DNA of 5,944 nucleotides from JAUWQU01 sp964605095. Its GTDB lineage: Bacteria; Planctomycetota; Phycisphaerae; SM23-33. Position 1 is the stretch's first letter, and each line of letters opens with the position of its first letter. The notes under the pieces were generated by a model that made no database searches, was not told the DNA's origin, and was given only the letters and a program-made list of their open reading frames with translations. The stretch lies in the NCBI GenBank assembly GCA_964605095.1, contig CAZSBS010000282.1:1-5944 (forward strand), in the 5' to 3' direction. The translations under genes and the position numbers were made by a program. This document shows, piece by piece, positions 1 through 5,704 of the stretch.

Positions 1-701
1 AGAAGGCCCATCGTCGCCGGCTCGGGAACCACCGTCAGCGGATCCGACATGGCGAAAACCGGACGCGCAGCCGTGGCGGGCTCGTTGAAGTCTACCATCC
101 ACCCGTTGCCAGTCCTATCGGTACGTCCAGTCATGACTTTCGGCGGAACTTCCGTAGAGCCACCCAGCACCCTATCATTCGGCGTGCCATTGCCGTTGGA
201 GCCTGTGAGTACCCGGTCGCTAAAGCGAGCAGCCGCATTCTCGTCCAAGCCGATAGCGGCCCCGATACCATTCCACAGGTCGGTGTTGTCGATGGCAACG
301 AGGGTGATCCCATCCATGAGGAAGATCGGCACGCCAGCGCCGTCCTCGTTCGGATTGGTTGAGGTGTTGTCTCGCGCGGCCACGTCCGCGGTCGAGCCGA
401 CCACCTTCCAGGTAGCGCCGCTGAGACCCAGGGTGGAAGCGTCGGCGGCAGCTTGCACGAACGCGTTGTACGCGGTGATGTCAGTCGACGCCCCCGTCGT
501 ATTCCCGCTCGTAATAAAAACGAGGCGATACTGATCCCCGAGCGCCCAAGCGACACCCGTTGCAGGATTGGTGCCGGTCACATCCAGGATACCAAGTTGA
601 CCGGCCAGGGGAACCACCGCCGCGTTGGCCGACGTGGCCGTGAAGGCGATCGCTGCCATCGCCACGACGGCGAGGGCCAATACGGTTTTGCCTCTGTTCA
701 T
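1..701 (-). CDS. PEP-CTERM sorting-domain surface protein, 3' end cut by window edge
   Basis: My own translation from the ATG at 701-699 runs open to the left edge (233 complete codons plus CT, which must be Leu). The N-terminus is a signal peptide: MNRGK, a hydrophobic core around residues 6-20, and a likely cleavage after ANA (residue 27). The middle (about 28-220) is a secreted domain rich in Gly, Asn, Thr and Asp. It contains WALGDQYRLVFITSG, DITAYNAFVQAAAD and TDLWNGIGAAIG, a pattern I associate with PEP-CTERM proteins of about 250 residues; its function is unknown. The last visible residues, VPEPATMGLL (225-234), are the start of a PEP-CTERM signal. The following membrane helix and Arg-rich tail, about 20 residues, lie outside the window. 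In such families the signal is recognised by an exosortase during export to the outer surface or matrix, and the genes often accompany exopolysaccharide systems; no exosortase is visible here. The Shine-Dalgarno is strong. Frames of 141 and 161 codons overlapping this gene are shadows. Confidence 0.93.
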   Translation of the reverse strand, partial: MNRGKTVLALAVVAMAAIAFTATSANAAVVPLAGQLGILDVTGTNPATGVAWALGDQYRLVFITSGNTTGASTDITAYNAFVQAAADASTLGLSGATWKVVGSTADVAARDNTSTNPNEDGAGVPIFLMDGITLVAIDNTDLWNGIGAAIGLDENAAARFSDRVLTGSNGNGTPNDRVLGGSTEVPPKVMTGRTDRTGNGWMVDFNEPATAARPVFAMSDPLTVVPEPATMGL

Positions 702-915
702 GATGTGCTACCTCCTTCTAAGTTCTAAATGGCTATCGAACATTCTTTCATCCATCCCTCGCTTGCGGCAGGTTTGTGCCAGGTTCTCAAACGACGGACA
801 CTTATTAGTTATGATTTGCTCTATTCCATCCGGCGAAAGCAACAATCTTCAACTGGCCTCGCCGGCTGTTCCTCACGACCTCTCACAGGCTCCTCTTGCT
901 GCTCTTATCGATTTG
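702..915 (-). other. Long (about 210 nt) untranslated leader of the PEP-CTERM gene
   Basis: If transcription starts from the promoter at 923-950, the mRNA carries about 210 untranslated nt before the start codon. I see no convincing open frame and could not match the leader to a riboswitch class. A stretch at about 745-790 (minus strand) contains TGGCAC, CTGCCGCAAGCGAGGG and a GCCA that could close a stem with TGGC. This is suggestive of structure but does not fit the conserved core of the c-di-GMP-I motif. The TGGCAC (781-776) with a GC about 7 nt further on is also a poor sigma-54 match, with spacing one base short. Confidence 0.4.
710..717 (-). promoter_or_regulatory. Shine-Dalgarno of the PEP-CTERM gene
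   Basis: Read on the minus strand this is AAGGAGGT, followed by 8 nt and then ATG. It is an almost perfect anti-16S match. It fixes the start at 701; the signal peptide begins directly after that start, which agrees. Confidence 0.9.
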
Positions 916-922
916 CACGTGC

Positions 923-950
923 ATTGTACCAACTTGCCCGACTTTGTCAA
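923..950 (-). promoter_or_regulatory. Sigma-70-type promoter for the PEP-CTERM gene
   Basis: On the minus strand TTGACA (950-945) is separated by 16 nt from TACAAT (928-923). That is a perfect -35 and a 5/6 -10, giving a start near 915. It points at the PEP-CTERM gene about 215 bp downstream, with no gene between. Three 12-bp direct repeats end 2 bp upstream of the -35. The hexamers are seen directly; activity is inferred. Confidence 0.65.
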
Positions 951-952
951 GT

Positions 953-988
953 CAAATTGAGGTCTATTTTGAGGGTTATTTTGAGGGT
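953..988. repeat. Three 12-bp direct repeats abutting the promoter
   Basis: On the plus strand, TATTTTGAGGGT occurs twice head to tail (965-976 and 977-988). A degenerate third unit, CAAATTGAGGTC (953-964, 7 of 12 matching), sits next to them. A lone similar box, CATTTTGAGGTT (10 of 12), lies at 1277-1288. The position immediately upstream of the -35, with A/T-rich tracts repeated every 12 bp, fits an activator-binding array or an UP-like element. No regulator is identified. Confidence 0.7.
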
Positions 989-1428
989 TCTCATCCCAAA
1001 AACGTCGTCGGAGGATGTTAGGTCTTGCTTGAAGAAACGGAATGCGTTTATCGCTTAGGGCCAACGGCATATTGACAAACAGGCGGTCTTCCCGAATGAA
1101 AACCGCCCGTGCCGTATGGCGCCATCGCGGCGTTCGGGTCGCTCGCCGGCGTTGCCCTATCCGCCGCGATGGCAGGCATAATATGCCCGCACCTGCCGGT
1201 GGCTGTAAAGCGTTATACGCAAAACGTTTATCCAGCAGAACCGGCATCTTGTTCACCACGATTTGTGGATGAGATCCATTTTGAGGTTTATTCTTGCGGC
1301 ACTTTTGCCGGCCCTTGGGGTCCAAGGCCTGACGGGGTGCGAGCGAACATCCCCGATTTGGTTGCGGCCTTGACCATGGCGATAGTCTATGCCTCTCAGC
1401 CCGGCCCGTCATTGGCATGCAAGCCAGA
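989..1428. other. Gene-poor stretch with multiple hairpins
   Basis: No gene with homology I recognise lies here. A minus-strand frame is open for 212 codons (1511-873), but it runs through the promoter, the 12-bp repeats and several hairpins, has no good ribosome site, and is rich in Arg, Pro and Cys; I judge it probably not a gene. Besides the hairpin cluster listed separately, I see CGGCA-CTTT-TGCCG (1297-1310), CCTTGG-GGT-CCAAGG (1313-1327) and GCGT-TAT-ACGC (1210-1220). Confidence 0.6.
1082..1187. repeat. Cluster of inverted repeats (possible structured RNA or palindromic element)
   Basis: Three adjacent inverted repeats occur. At 1082-1107, GGCGGT pairs with ACCGCC and an inner TTC pairs with GAA around a 6-nt loop. 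At 1121-1173, the 12-bp arm GCCATCGCGGCG (1121-1132) is perfectly complementary to CGCCGCGATGGC (1162-1173), with a further GGG/CCC pairing inside. At 1175-1187, GGCATA-A-TATGCC is a 13-bp operator-like palindrome, nested in an outer GGCAGG/CCTGCC pair (1171-1176 and 1192-1197). None is followed by a strong T-run, so these are not clear terminators. Confidence 0.7.
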
Positions 1429-1452
1429 GGCGGAAGGCGGAAGGCGGAAGGC
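1429..1452. repeat. Short tandem repeat, (GGCGGAA)x3
   Basis: GGCGGAA is repeated three times without change (1429-1449) and followed by GGC. It directly precedes a perfect palindrome, so the two may belong to one dispersed element. Confidence 0.85.
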
Positions 1453-1454
1453 TG

Positions 1455-1506
1455 TCCCGATGTACATCGGGAGACACCATCCCAAGCCGGCATCCCGGCG
1501 CGCCGG
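1455..1506. repeat. Two perfect palindromes (18 bp and 12 bp)
   Basis: TCCCGATGTACATCGGGA (1455-1472) is a perfect 18-bp palindrome. CCGGCGCGCCGG (1495-1506) is a perfect 12-bp palindrome 22 bp further on. No gene or T-run is attached. They could form a small mobile palindromic unit or a protein-binding site; the sequence alone does not decide. Confidence 0.8.
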
Positions 1507-1605
1507 TACACTCCAAGTTACGGCAACGGCGACCATCGCAACGGTCCGCATGGGTCAGGGCTAAATCCGCAAGGTACCCCCACAGTGTCCAGATTGTCCA
1601 GGTTT

Positions 1606-1830
1606 GCGCCCGCAAGTGGGTGGTTCGATAGCGCCGCGACGTGTTTTGGAGCGCCGGCCGGGCGCGCAAGAGGGTGGTTCGATAGCGCCGCGACGTGTTT
1701 TGGAGCGCCGGCCGAGCGTGCAAGAGGGTGGTTCGATAGCGCCGCGACGTGTTTTGGAGCGCCGGCCGAGCGTGCAAGAGGGTGGTTCGATAGCGCCAAG
1801 TGGTGTTTTGAGACCCTTGGGAGCGGTCCA
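1606..1830. repeat. 54-bp minisatellite (three full units plus two degenerate ends)
   Basis: Full units lie at 1621-1674, 1675-1728 and 1729-1782. Units 2 and 3 are identical; unit 1 differs at two bases (unit positions 41 and 45, G/A and C/T). The right partial copy matches exactly for 15 bp (1783-1797) and then decays, though a GTGTTTTG core and GAGCG are still visible to about 1830. The left partial copy (about 1606-1620) keeps CGCAAG and GGG. Each unit starts TGGTTCGATAGCGCC, has GTGTTTTGGAGCGCCGGCC in its middle, and carries AGCGCCG twice, 20 bp apart. Because 54 is divisible by 3, the array is open in several frames on both strands and yields repetitive 18-residue peptides. None has a ribosome site or a plausible protein around it, so I do not call a gene. 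Confidence 0.95.
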
Positions 1831-1861
1831 TAACACACGTTTGGTGTAGTTATTGCGCTCA

Positions 1862-1910
1862 TTGGGAGTGGCTGGGGAGTTGTTTGGAGTGGTTTGGAAG
1901 CAGTTTGGAG
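1862..1910. repeat. Helically phased TTTGGAG-like boxes
   Basis: Five G-rich boxes (TTGGGAG, TGGGGAG, TTTGGAG, TTTGGAA, TTTGGAG) occur with their GGA cores at 1865, 1876, 1886, 1896 and 1907, steps of 11, 10, 10 and 11 bp. This places each box on the same face of the helix. It may be a degenerate short tandem repeat or a multi-site protein-binding region. Confidence 0.65.
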
Positions 1911-2153
1911 TTTTTGCAATTTACCCGTGGTGATGCGTGATTTCGGGAATGATGCCGATCACGATTCCCTTGGCGTCGGCGGGTGATTCCTTGTCCACTT
2001 TGGTTATCCCGATGCAGGCTGGGTGAATGGCCAAGCAAAGCTGTTGGAACGTGTATGAAAGCCGCGGCCGATGAACGGCGAACGCCTCGGCCAGCGCGCC
2101 CGGCTCGGCGCGAAGCAATCCTTCATGCACCCTGTCTGGCTGCCCGCCGGAAC

Positions 2154-2181
2154 TTGCTTTGCCCGCAGCCAGGATGATAAT
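2154..2181 (+). promoter_or_regulatory. Weak candidate promoter for the ThuA/oxidoreductase gene
   Basis: TTGCTT (2154-2159) and GATAAT (2176-2181) are separated by 16 nt, with the predicted start about 80 nt before the ATG. The -35 matches only 3 of 6 positions, the -10 5 of 6. It is the best pair I found upstream of 2268. Confidence 0.3.
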
Positions 2182-2253
2182 GCGACGCTGAGGCGTTGCG
2201 GTGCGCGCCGCAAAGACCTTTCATCCAGGAAGTTTTTGGGAACAATTAGAACC

Positions 2254-2258
2254 AGGAG
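2254..2258 (+). promoter_or_regulatory. Shine-Dalgarno AGGAG
   Basis: AGGAG lies 9 nt before the ATG at 2268 and supports that start. Confidence 0.8.
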
Positions 2259-2267
2259 ACGGAAATC

Positions 2268-3941
2268 ATGGCCAGAACAACCCCGGCCCCGCGCGGCAGC
2301 AGGACAAGCAAGAACGTTCTCATGCTCATTGGCGGCGCGTACCACCAGTTTGAGGCGTGTGCCGAAATCGCCAGGAAGCTCCTGGCCACAAGCGGCCGAT
2401 ATGAACTGACGGTCACCGAGGACCGCAATGTCCTGGCCGGGCCGCTGAAGAAGTTCGACGCCGTGATCATCTACACCTGCGGCGGGAAGCTGTCGGCCGG
2501 GCAGGAGGCCGGGCTTGTCAAGTACGTCAACGCCGGCGGCGGGCTGGTGGCCGTCCACTCCGCCAACGCGGTCGGCGACGACAACAAGGACTACATCGCC
2601 CTTATCGGCTCGCGGTTTGACACGCACCCGCGCGACCTTCTGCACATTGACGTCAAGATCGCCGACTCATCCAACCCAGCCACAACTCGCCTGAGCGATT
2701 TCAGCATGGTCGAGGAACTCTACGCCCTTAAGAACCTCGCCCCGGACATCCGCGTGCTGGCGACGACGGCGTACAAGTCCGCCAAAATGCCGGTCATGTA
2801 CAGCAGGCAGGTGGGCAAGGGGCGGGTGTTCTACACGTCGCTGGGCCATTCTACGGAGCAGTGGGAGGTTTCGAGCTTCCAGAGGAGCCTGCTGCACGGC
2901 CTGGACTGGGCCGCCGGCACCCAGCCGCTGGGCACGGAGCCAATCCGCGTCGCAATCCTGGGTTACGGGCCGTCGTTTGACATGGGCCGACACCACGCCA
3001 ACCTCATCAACGCCACCGAGGGCCTCAAGGCGATCGGGGTGTGCGACATCGATCCCGCGCGGACCAAGGCCGCAAAGGAAGACTTCCCGAACATCCGAAC
3101 CTGGCCAAATGCCGACGAGATGCTCGCCGACCCGGATGTCGACATGGTCATCACGATCCTGCCGCACAACATACATGCCGAGTACGTCGTGAAGTGCCTA
3201 AAGGCGGGCCGGCACGTGATTACCGAGAAGCCCTTCTGCATAACGGTCAAGCAGGCCGACGCCATGATCGCGGCCGCCAAGGCCAAGGGCAAAATGCTCA
3301 CGTGCTATCACAACCGGCGATGGGACGGCGACTTCTGCACCATACGCCGCATGATCCGCCAGGGGCTAATCGGCGAGGTCTTCGAGATCGGCTGCGGATT
3401 TGCCGAATACCACAAGCCGGGCCTCTGGTGGCGGGCCGACAAGGCAATCTCCGGCGGCAACCTCTACGACTGGGGCGCCCACTTCACCGACTGGGTCCTC
3501 CAGCTCATACCCGAGAAAATCGCATCCGTCCAGGGGTTCTTCCAGAAGAAGGTCTGGGCACAGGCCACCAACGAGGACCACACACAGGCGATCATCCGCT
3601 TTGCAAACGGGGCGATGGCGGACCTGGTCTTTTCGAGCATCTCAGCCGCGCCGCGCCCGAGGTGGCGAATACTGGGCACCACCGGGGCGATTCTCGATGA
3701 CAGGACCGTGGAAAACGGCTGCCAGGTGATGACCTACGAGAATGGCCAGATCGTCAAGCGCCAGGTCAAATGGGACGCCGGCATCAGCGACGAATACTAC
3801 CATAACATCGCTGACCACCTGCTGTTGGGCGACGACCTGATGATAAAGCCCGAGGAAGCCCGGCGGATCATCAGCGTCATCGAATACGCCGAACGGTCCA
3901 GCAAGGCGGGCAAGGCGATTCCGATCCCCGGCGAGGCGTGA
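2268..3941 (+). CDS. ThuA-domain / Gfo-Idh-MocA oxidoreductase fusion protein
   Basis: 557 residues, two domains. Residues about 16-217 are a ThuA-type domain with the class I amidotransferase-like fold: NVLMLIGGAYHQF at the start, a GGGLVAVHSA turn (90-99) with no Cys at the nucleophile elbow, GKGRVFYTSLGH (183-194). A short linker (about 218-225) leads to a Gfo/Idh/MocA dehydrogenase: Rossmann strand with GYGPSFDMG (232-240), acidic D260/D262 at the end of the second strand, the EKP signature (320-322) with conserved Lys321, then the substrate-binding domain with GGNLYDWGAHFTD (396-408), where Asp401 and His405 fall at the usual catalytic positions. No signal peptide is seen, so it is probably cytoplasmic. 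By family knowledge it should perform NAD(P)-dependent oxidation or reduction of a sugar or cyclitol. In rhizobia ThuA and the Gfo/Idh/MocA protein ThuB are separate adjacent genes that convert trehalose and related disaccharides to 3-keto derivatives; here equivalents sit in one chain. The substrate cannot be read from sequence. The gene stands alone and converges with the sulfatase. Confidence 0.93.
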   Translation: MARTTPAPRGSRTSKNVLMLIGGAYHQFEACAEIARKLLATSGRYELTVTEDRNVLAGPLKKFDAVIIYTCGGKLSAGQEAGLVKYVNAGGGLVAVHSANAVGDDNKDYIALIGSRFDTHPRDLLHIDVKIADSSNPATTRLSDFSMVEELYALKNLAPDIRVLATTAYKSAKMPVMYSRQVGKGRVFYTSLGHSTEQWEVSSFQRSLLHGLDWAAGTQPLGTEPIRVAILGYGPSFDMGRHHANLINATEGLKAIGVCDIDPARTKAAKEDFPNIRTWPNADEMLADPDVDMVITILPHNIHAEYVVKCLKAGRHVITEKPFCITVKQADAMIAAAKAKGKMLTCYHNRRWDGDFCTIRRMIRQGLIGEVFEIGCGFAEYHKPGLWWRADKAISGGNLYDWGAHFTDWVLQLIPEKIASVQGFFQKKVWAQATNEDHTQAIIRFANGAMADLVFSSISAAPRPRWRILGTTGAILDDRTVENGCQVMTYENGQIVKRQVKWDAGISDEYYHNIADHLLLGDDLMIKPEEARRIISVIEYAERSSKAGKAIPIPGEA

Positions 3942-3960
3942 GAACCCCAATAAATGAACA

Positions 3961-3997
3961 AAAAAAAGCTCGGATGCTCCTTAAATGCATCCGAGCT
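3961..3997 (-). terminator. Intrinsic terminator of the sulfatase gene
   Basis: An 11-bp perfect stem, AGCTCGGATGC (3967-3977) with GCATCCGAGCT (3987-3997), encloses a 9-nt loop. On the minus strand it is followed by seven T (3967-3961; the first closes the stem) and another T-rich stretch. It lies 126 nt past the sulfatase stop. On the plus strand the stem is preceded by A's and not followed by T's, so it would serve the oxidoreductase gene poorly, if at all. Confidence 0.93.
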
Positions 3998-4122
3998 CAC
4001 CCGTAGGCCTCGTTGAAAGCGCCAGGTTCATGTTCCAACCCAGGCCACGGATCCAACGTTCAATTGTAGCGCCCTCGCAAGGCAATTTTGGGAAAAACGC
4101 CCCCGAGGTAAAAAACAGCCCT
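3998..4122. other. 3' spacer between sulfatase stop and its terminator
   Basis: This is lower in GC than the genes around it and would be the 3' untranslated part of the sulfatase mRNA. One minus-strand frame is open to a TAA inside the terminator loop and includes RWIRGLGWNMNLALSTR, but it overlaps the sulfatase end without its own start. I do not call a gene. Confidence 0.5.
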
Positions 4123-5583
4123 TCACTCCACCAGCCCGGTGGGATGCTTTTCCAGGAACTCCGCGTGCCTTGCCCGGTGAGTCTCGCGGAGTCGCTGGCA
4201 GTACTTGCCCAGCATGCTCCGCGTGTGGTAAGGCCCGCCCTCGCGCATCACCGTCCAGAGCGGGTCCTCCGGGTGCTCGCTGGTCTTCATCATCTCATCG
4301 GTCCAGGCCGCGAGAATCGCCTCGCCGCGGTCGGCAAGCGCCGGCTGGCTCTCGACCAGGTTGACAAGCTCGTGCGGGTCCTCGGCGACGTTGAACAGCA
4401 TCCGCGAGGGCATGTCCTTCAGGCCGGTGTGATATGGATGTATGTACATGTAATCCCCCCACCGCACCGACCGCATCGCCGACCAGCAGCACTGGCTGAC
4501 GACCAGGCTGTCTCGCCCGCTGTCCGTGCCGGCCTTGAAGGCCCCGGCGAAGCTTCGCCCATCCCAGTGTGCGGGCACAGTCCCGCCCGCCAGTTCGACG
4601 ATCGTGGCCGCGACGTCCGTCTGGTAGTGCAGCGCCCGGTCGACGCGCCCCGCCCCGCCGACGCCCGGCCAGCGGATGATCATCGGCACGCGGGAAACGC
4701 TCTGGTCCGCCACCGCGTGGTCGCCGATGACGTTCAGTTCGCCCATACCCTCGCCGTGGTCGCTGGTAACGATGACCACGGTGTCGTCCAGCACGCCCTT
4801 CTCGGCCAGGGCGTCGAGCAAGCGCCCGCACCACTGGTCTGCGTAGCGGATGCCGCAGTCGTAGCCGTCGATGAACTTGCGGTAATCGTCCATCGAGGCG
4901 ACCTGCGACGGCTGGCGCGGCTTGGTCGAGGGCTGGCCATAGCCGCCGCCCGGCTCCTGGGGGCTGCCCGGGCCGAAACCATCCCACTGCCGCCCGCGAA
5001 GCTCCTCGGTGTACCAATCCTCGATGGGCTGGCCCTCGAACGGGTTGCCGAACTCCGCCGGTGCCCTGTACGGCGTGTGCGGGTCCCAGAGGTTCACGTG
5101 GAGCATCCAGTTGTCGCGCTCGCCGTTGCGGGCGATCCAGTCCAGCGCCGCCGGCACGACCTGCTCGGCGCTCTCGTAGCCGCCCAGGCCCGTGTTGTAC
5201 ATCTCCCGCCAGCCCCCGTAAAACCACCACGCCGAGTGACGCGCCGCGAACGGGCTAACCGAAACTGGGTACAGCCCCGCCGTCGCCAGCGAATGGATGA
5301 ACCCCGGCCGCGTGCGAAGCTCGCTGAACACCCTCTCCCGGCCGGTGGGCCTCGGGTCGGCCGCAAGCCCGCCGTGATTGACCACGCCGCTGTGGATGCC
5401 GAATCGGCCGGTGAACATGCTCGCCCGGCTGGGCAGGCACGGGGCATCGGAGGCGTAGCAGTTGGTCAACCGCACACCCTCGGCGGCGAGGCGGTCGAAG
5501 TTGGGCGAGGTGTCCCGAGGGTATCCGTAGCAGCCCAGATGGTCCGCCCGCAAGGTGTCGATGTCCAGGTACAGTATCCGCAT
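4123..5583 (-). CDS. Type I (formylglycine-dependent) sulfatase, no signal peptide
   Basis: 486 residues from the ATG at 5583. The frame stays open upstream to a TTG at 5652, but ATG 5583 has GGAG 8 nt before it and begins right at the first core strand (MRILYLDIDTLRADHLG). Asp7 and Asp9 are in the place of the N-terminal calcium ligands. The maturation motif CLPSR (49-53) followed by ASMFTGR gives Cys49 as the residue converted to formylglycine by a separate enzyme. WDPHTPYRAP (166-175) and VTSDHGEG (272-279, Asp275-His276) supply the further active-site histidine and metal ligands typical of the alkaline-phosphatase superfamily. The tail MLFNVAEDPHELVNLVE is the usual C-terminal sulfatase signature. 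The length is normal and the protein appears complete. It should hydrolyse a sulfate ester, probably on a carbohydrate; the substrate is not predictable. Most sulfatases of this lineage carry export signals; this one has none, suggesting a cytoplasmic role. A phosphonate or phosphate monoester hydrolase of the same fold is a less likely alternative. Confidence 0.95.
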   Translation of the reverse strand: MRILYLDIDTLRADHLGCYGYPRDTSPNFDRLAAEGVRLTNCYASDAPCLPSRASMFTGRFGIHSGVVNHGGLAADPRPTGRERVFSELRTRPGFIHSLATAGLYPVSVSPFAARHSAWWFYGGWREMYNTGLGGYESAEQVVPAALDWIARNGERDNWMLHVNLWDPHTPYRAPAEFGNPFEGQPIEDWYTEELRGRQWDGFGPGSPQEPGGGYGQPSTKPRQPSQVASMDDYRKFIDGYDCGIRYADQWCGRLLDALAEKGVLDDTVVIVTSDHGEGMGELNVIGDHAVADQSVSRVPMIIRWPGVGGAGRVDRALHYQTDVAATIVELAGGTVPAHWDGRSFAGAFKAGTDSGRDSLVVSQCCWSAMRSVRWGDYMYIHPYHTGLKDMPSRMLFNVAEDPHELVNLVESQPALADRGEAILAAWTDEMMKTSEHPEDPLWTVMREGGPYHTRSMLGKYCQRLRETHRARHAEFLEKHPTGLVE

Positions 5584-5591
5584 GGCAAAAG

Positions 5592-5595
5592 CTCC
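5592..5595 (-). promoter_or_regulatory. Shine-Dalgarno GGAG of the sulfatase
   Basis: On the minus strand GGAG is followed by 8 nt and ATG (5583). This decides between the ATG and the upstream in-frame TTG at 5652, which lies inside the candidate promoter. Confidence 0.75.
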
Positions 5596-5623
5596 GTAAC
5601 GCGGTGTTTCAAGATACCCACAC

Positions 5624-5652
5624 AGGATAGCTCCGGGAGCGGGCGGAGGCAA
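5624..5652 (-). promoter_or_regulatory. Candidate sulfatase promoter
   Basis: TTGCCT (5652-5647) and TATCCT (5629-5624) are 17 nt apart, each 4 of 6 to the sigma-70 consensus. The start would be near 5617, giving a leader of about 34 nt. The spacing is ideal and the hexamers are moderate. Confidence 0.42.
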
Positions 5653-5704
5653 CGGGCAAGGGCGGCGGGCTTGAACTGGGAGAACTTTCGGCTAACGCGG
5701 CAGC

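Larger units (their letters stand above)
1911..2267. other. Region upstream of the ThuA/oxidoreductase gene, with a doubtful minus-strand open frame
   Basis: On the minus strand a frame is open from 2220 to a TAA at 1923-1921 (about 99 codons). Its codons look somewhat gene-like (many start with G), and the peptide includes RRIIILAAGKA and ends GIVIGIIPEITHHHG. The only usual start is a GTG at 2130, without a clear ribosome site, and a stop closes the frame just upstream at 2223. I do not recognise the product. It could be a small gene, the 3' end of a decayed gene, or chance. No RNA gene is visible. Confidence 0.3.

Noticed and set aside
49..534. 161-codon plus-strand open frame
   Set aside because: It is antisense to the PEP-CTERM gene, which has a signal peptide, a strong Shine-Dalgarno and the VPEP motif.
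766..781. Sigma-54 promoter (TGGCAC with a downstream GC) for the PEP-CTERM gene
   Set aside because: The GC dinucleotide is one base too close and the -12 element is TGCCG rather than TTGCA. The sigma-70 type site at 923-950 is much better. RpoN control of PEP-CTERM genes is known in some bacteria, so it was worth testing.
745..790. c-di-GMP-I riboswitch in the PEP-CTERM leader
   Set aside because: Some fragments resemble the motif, but the conserved core after GGGA and the second helix are missing.
873..1511. 212-codon minus-strand gene
   Set aside because: It runs through the promoter, the 12-bp repeats and several inverted repeats, lacks a clear ribosome site, and has a composition unlike the real genes here. 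A repeated motif inside it is reported as a finding instead.
1606..1830. CRISPR array
   Set aside because: The 54-bp units follow one another without variable spacers, and no cas gene is present.
1409..1919. Repetitive proteins in several frames of both strands across the minisatellite
   Set aside because: A 54-bp unit keeps every open frame open through the array. No frame has a ribosome site, signal peptide or known repeat fold, and several mutually overlapping frames are equally long, so none is favoured.
2004..2645. 213-codon minus-strand frame across the 5' part of the ThuA/oxidoreductase gene
   Set aside because: Most of it is antisense to clear ThuA-domain coding sequence, and it has no ribosome site or recognisable motif.
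4040..4075. Minus-strand promoter at TACAAT in the sulfatase 3' spacer
   Set aside because: No acceptable -35 hexamer lies 15-19 nt upstream, and the terminator follows directly with no gene between.
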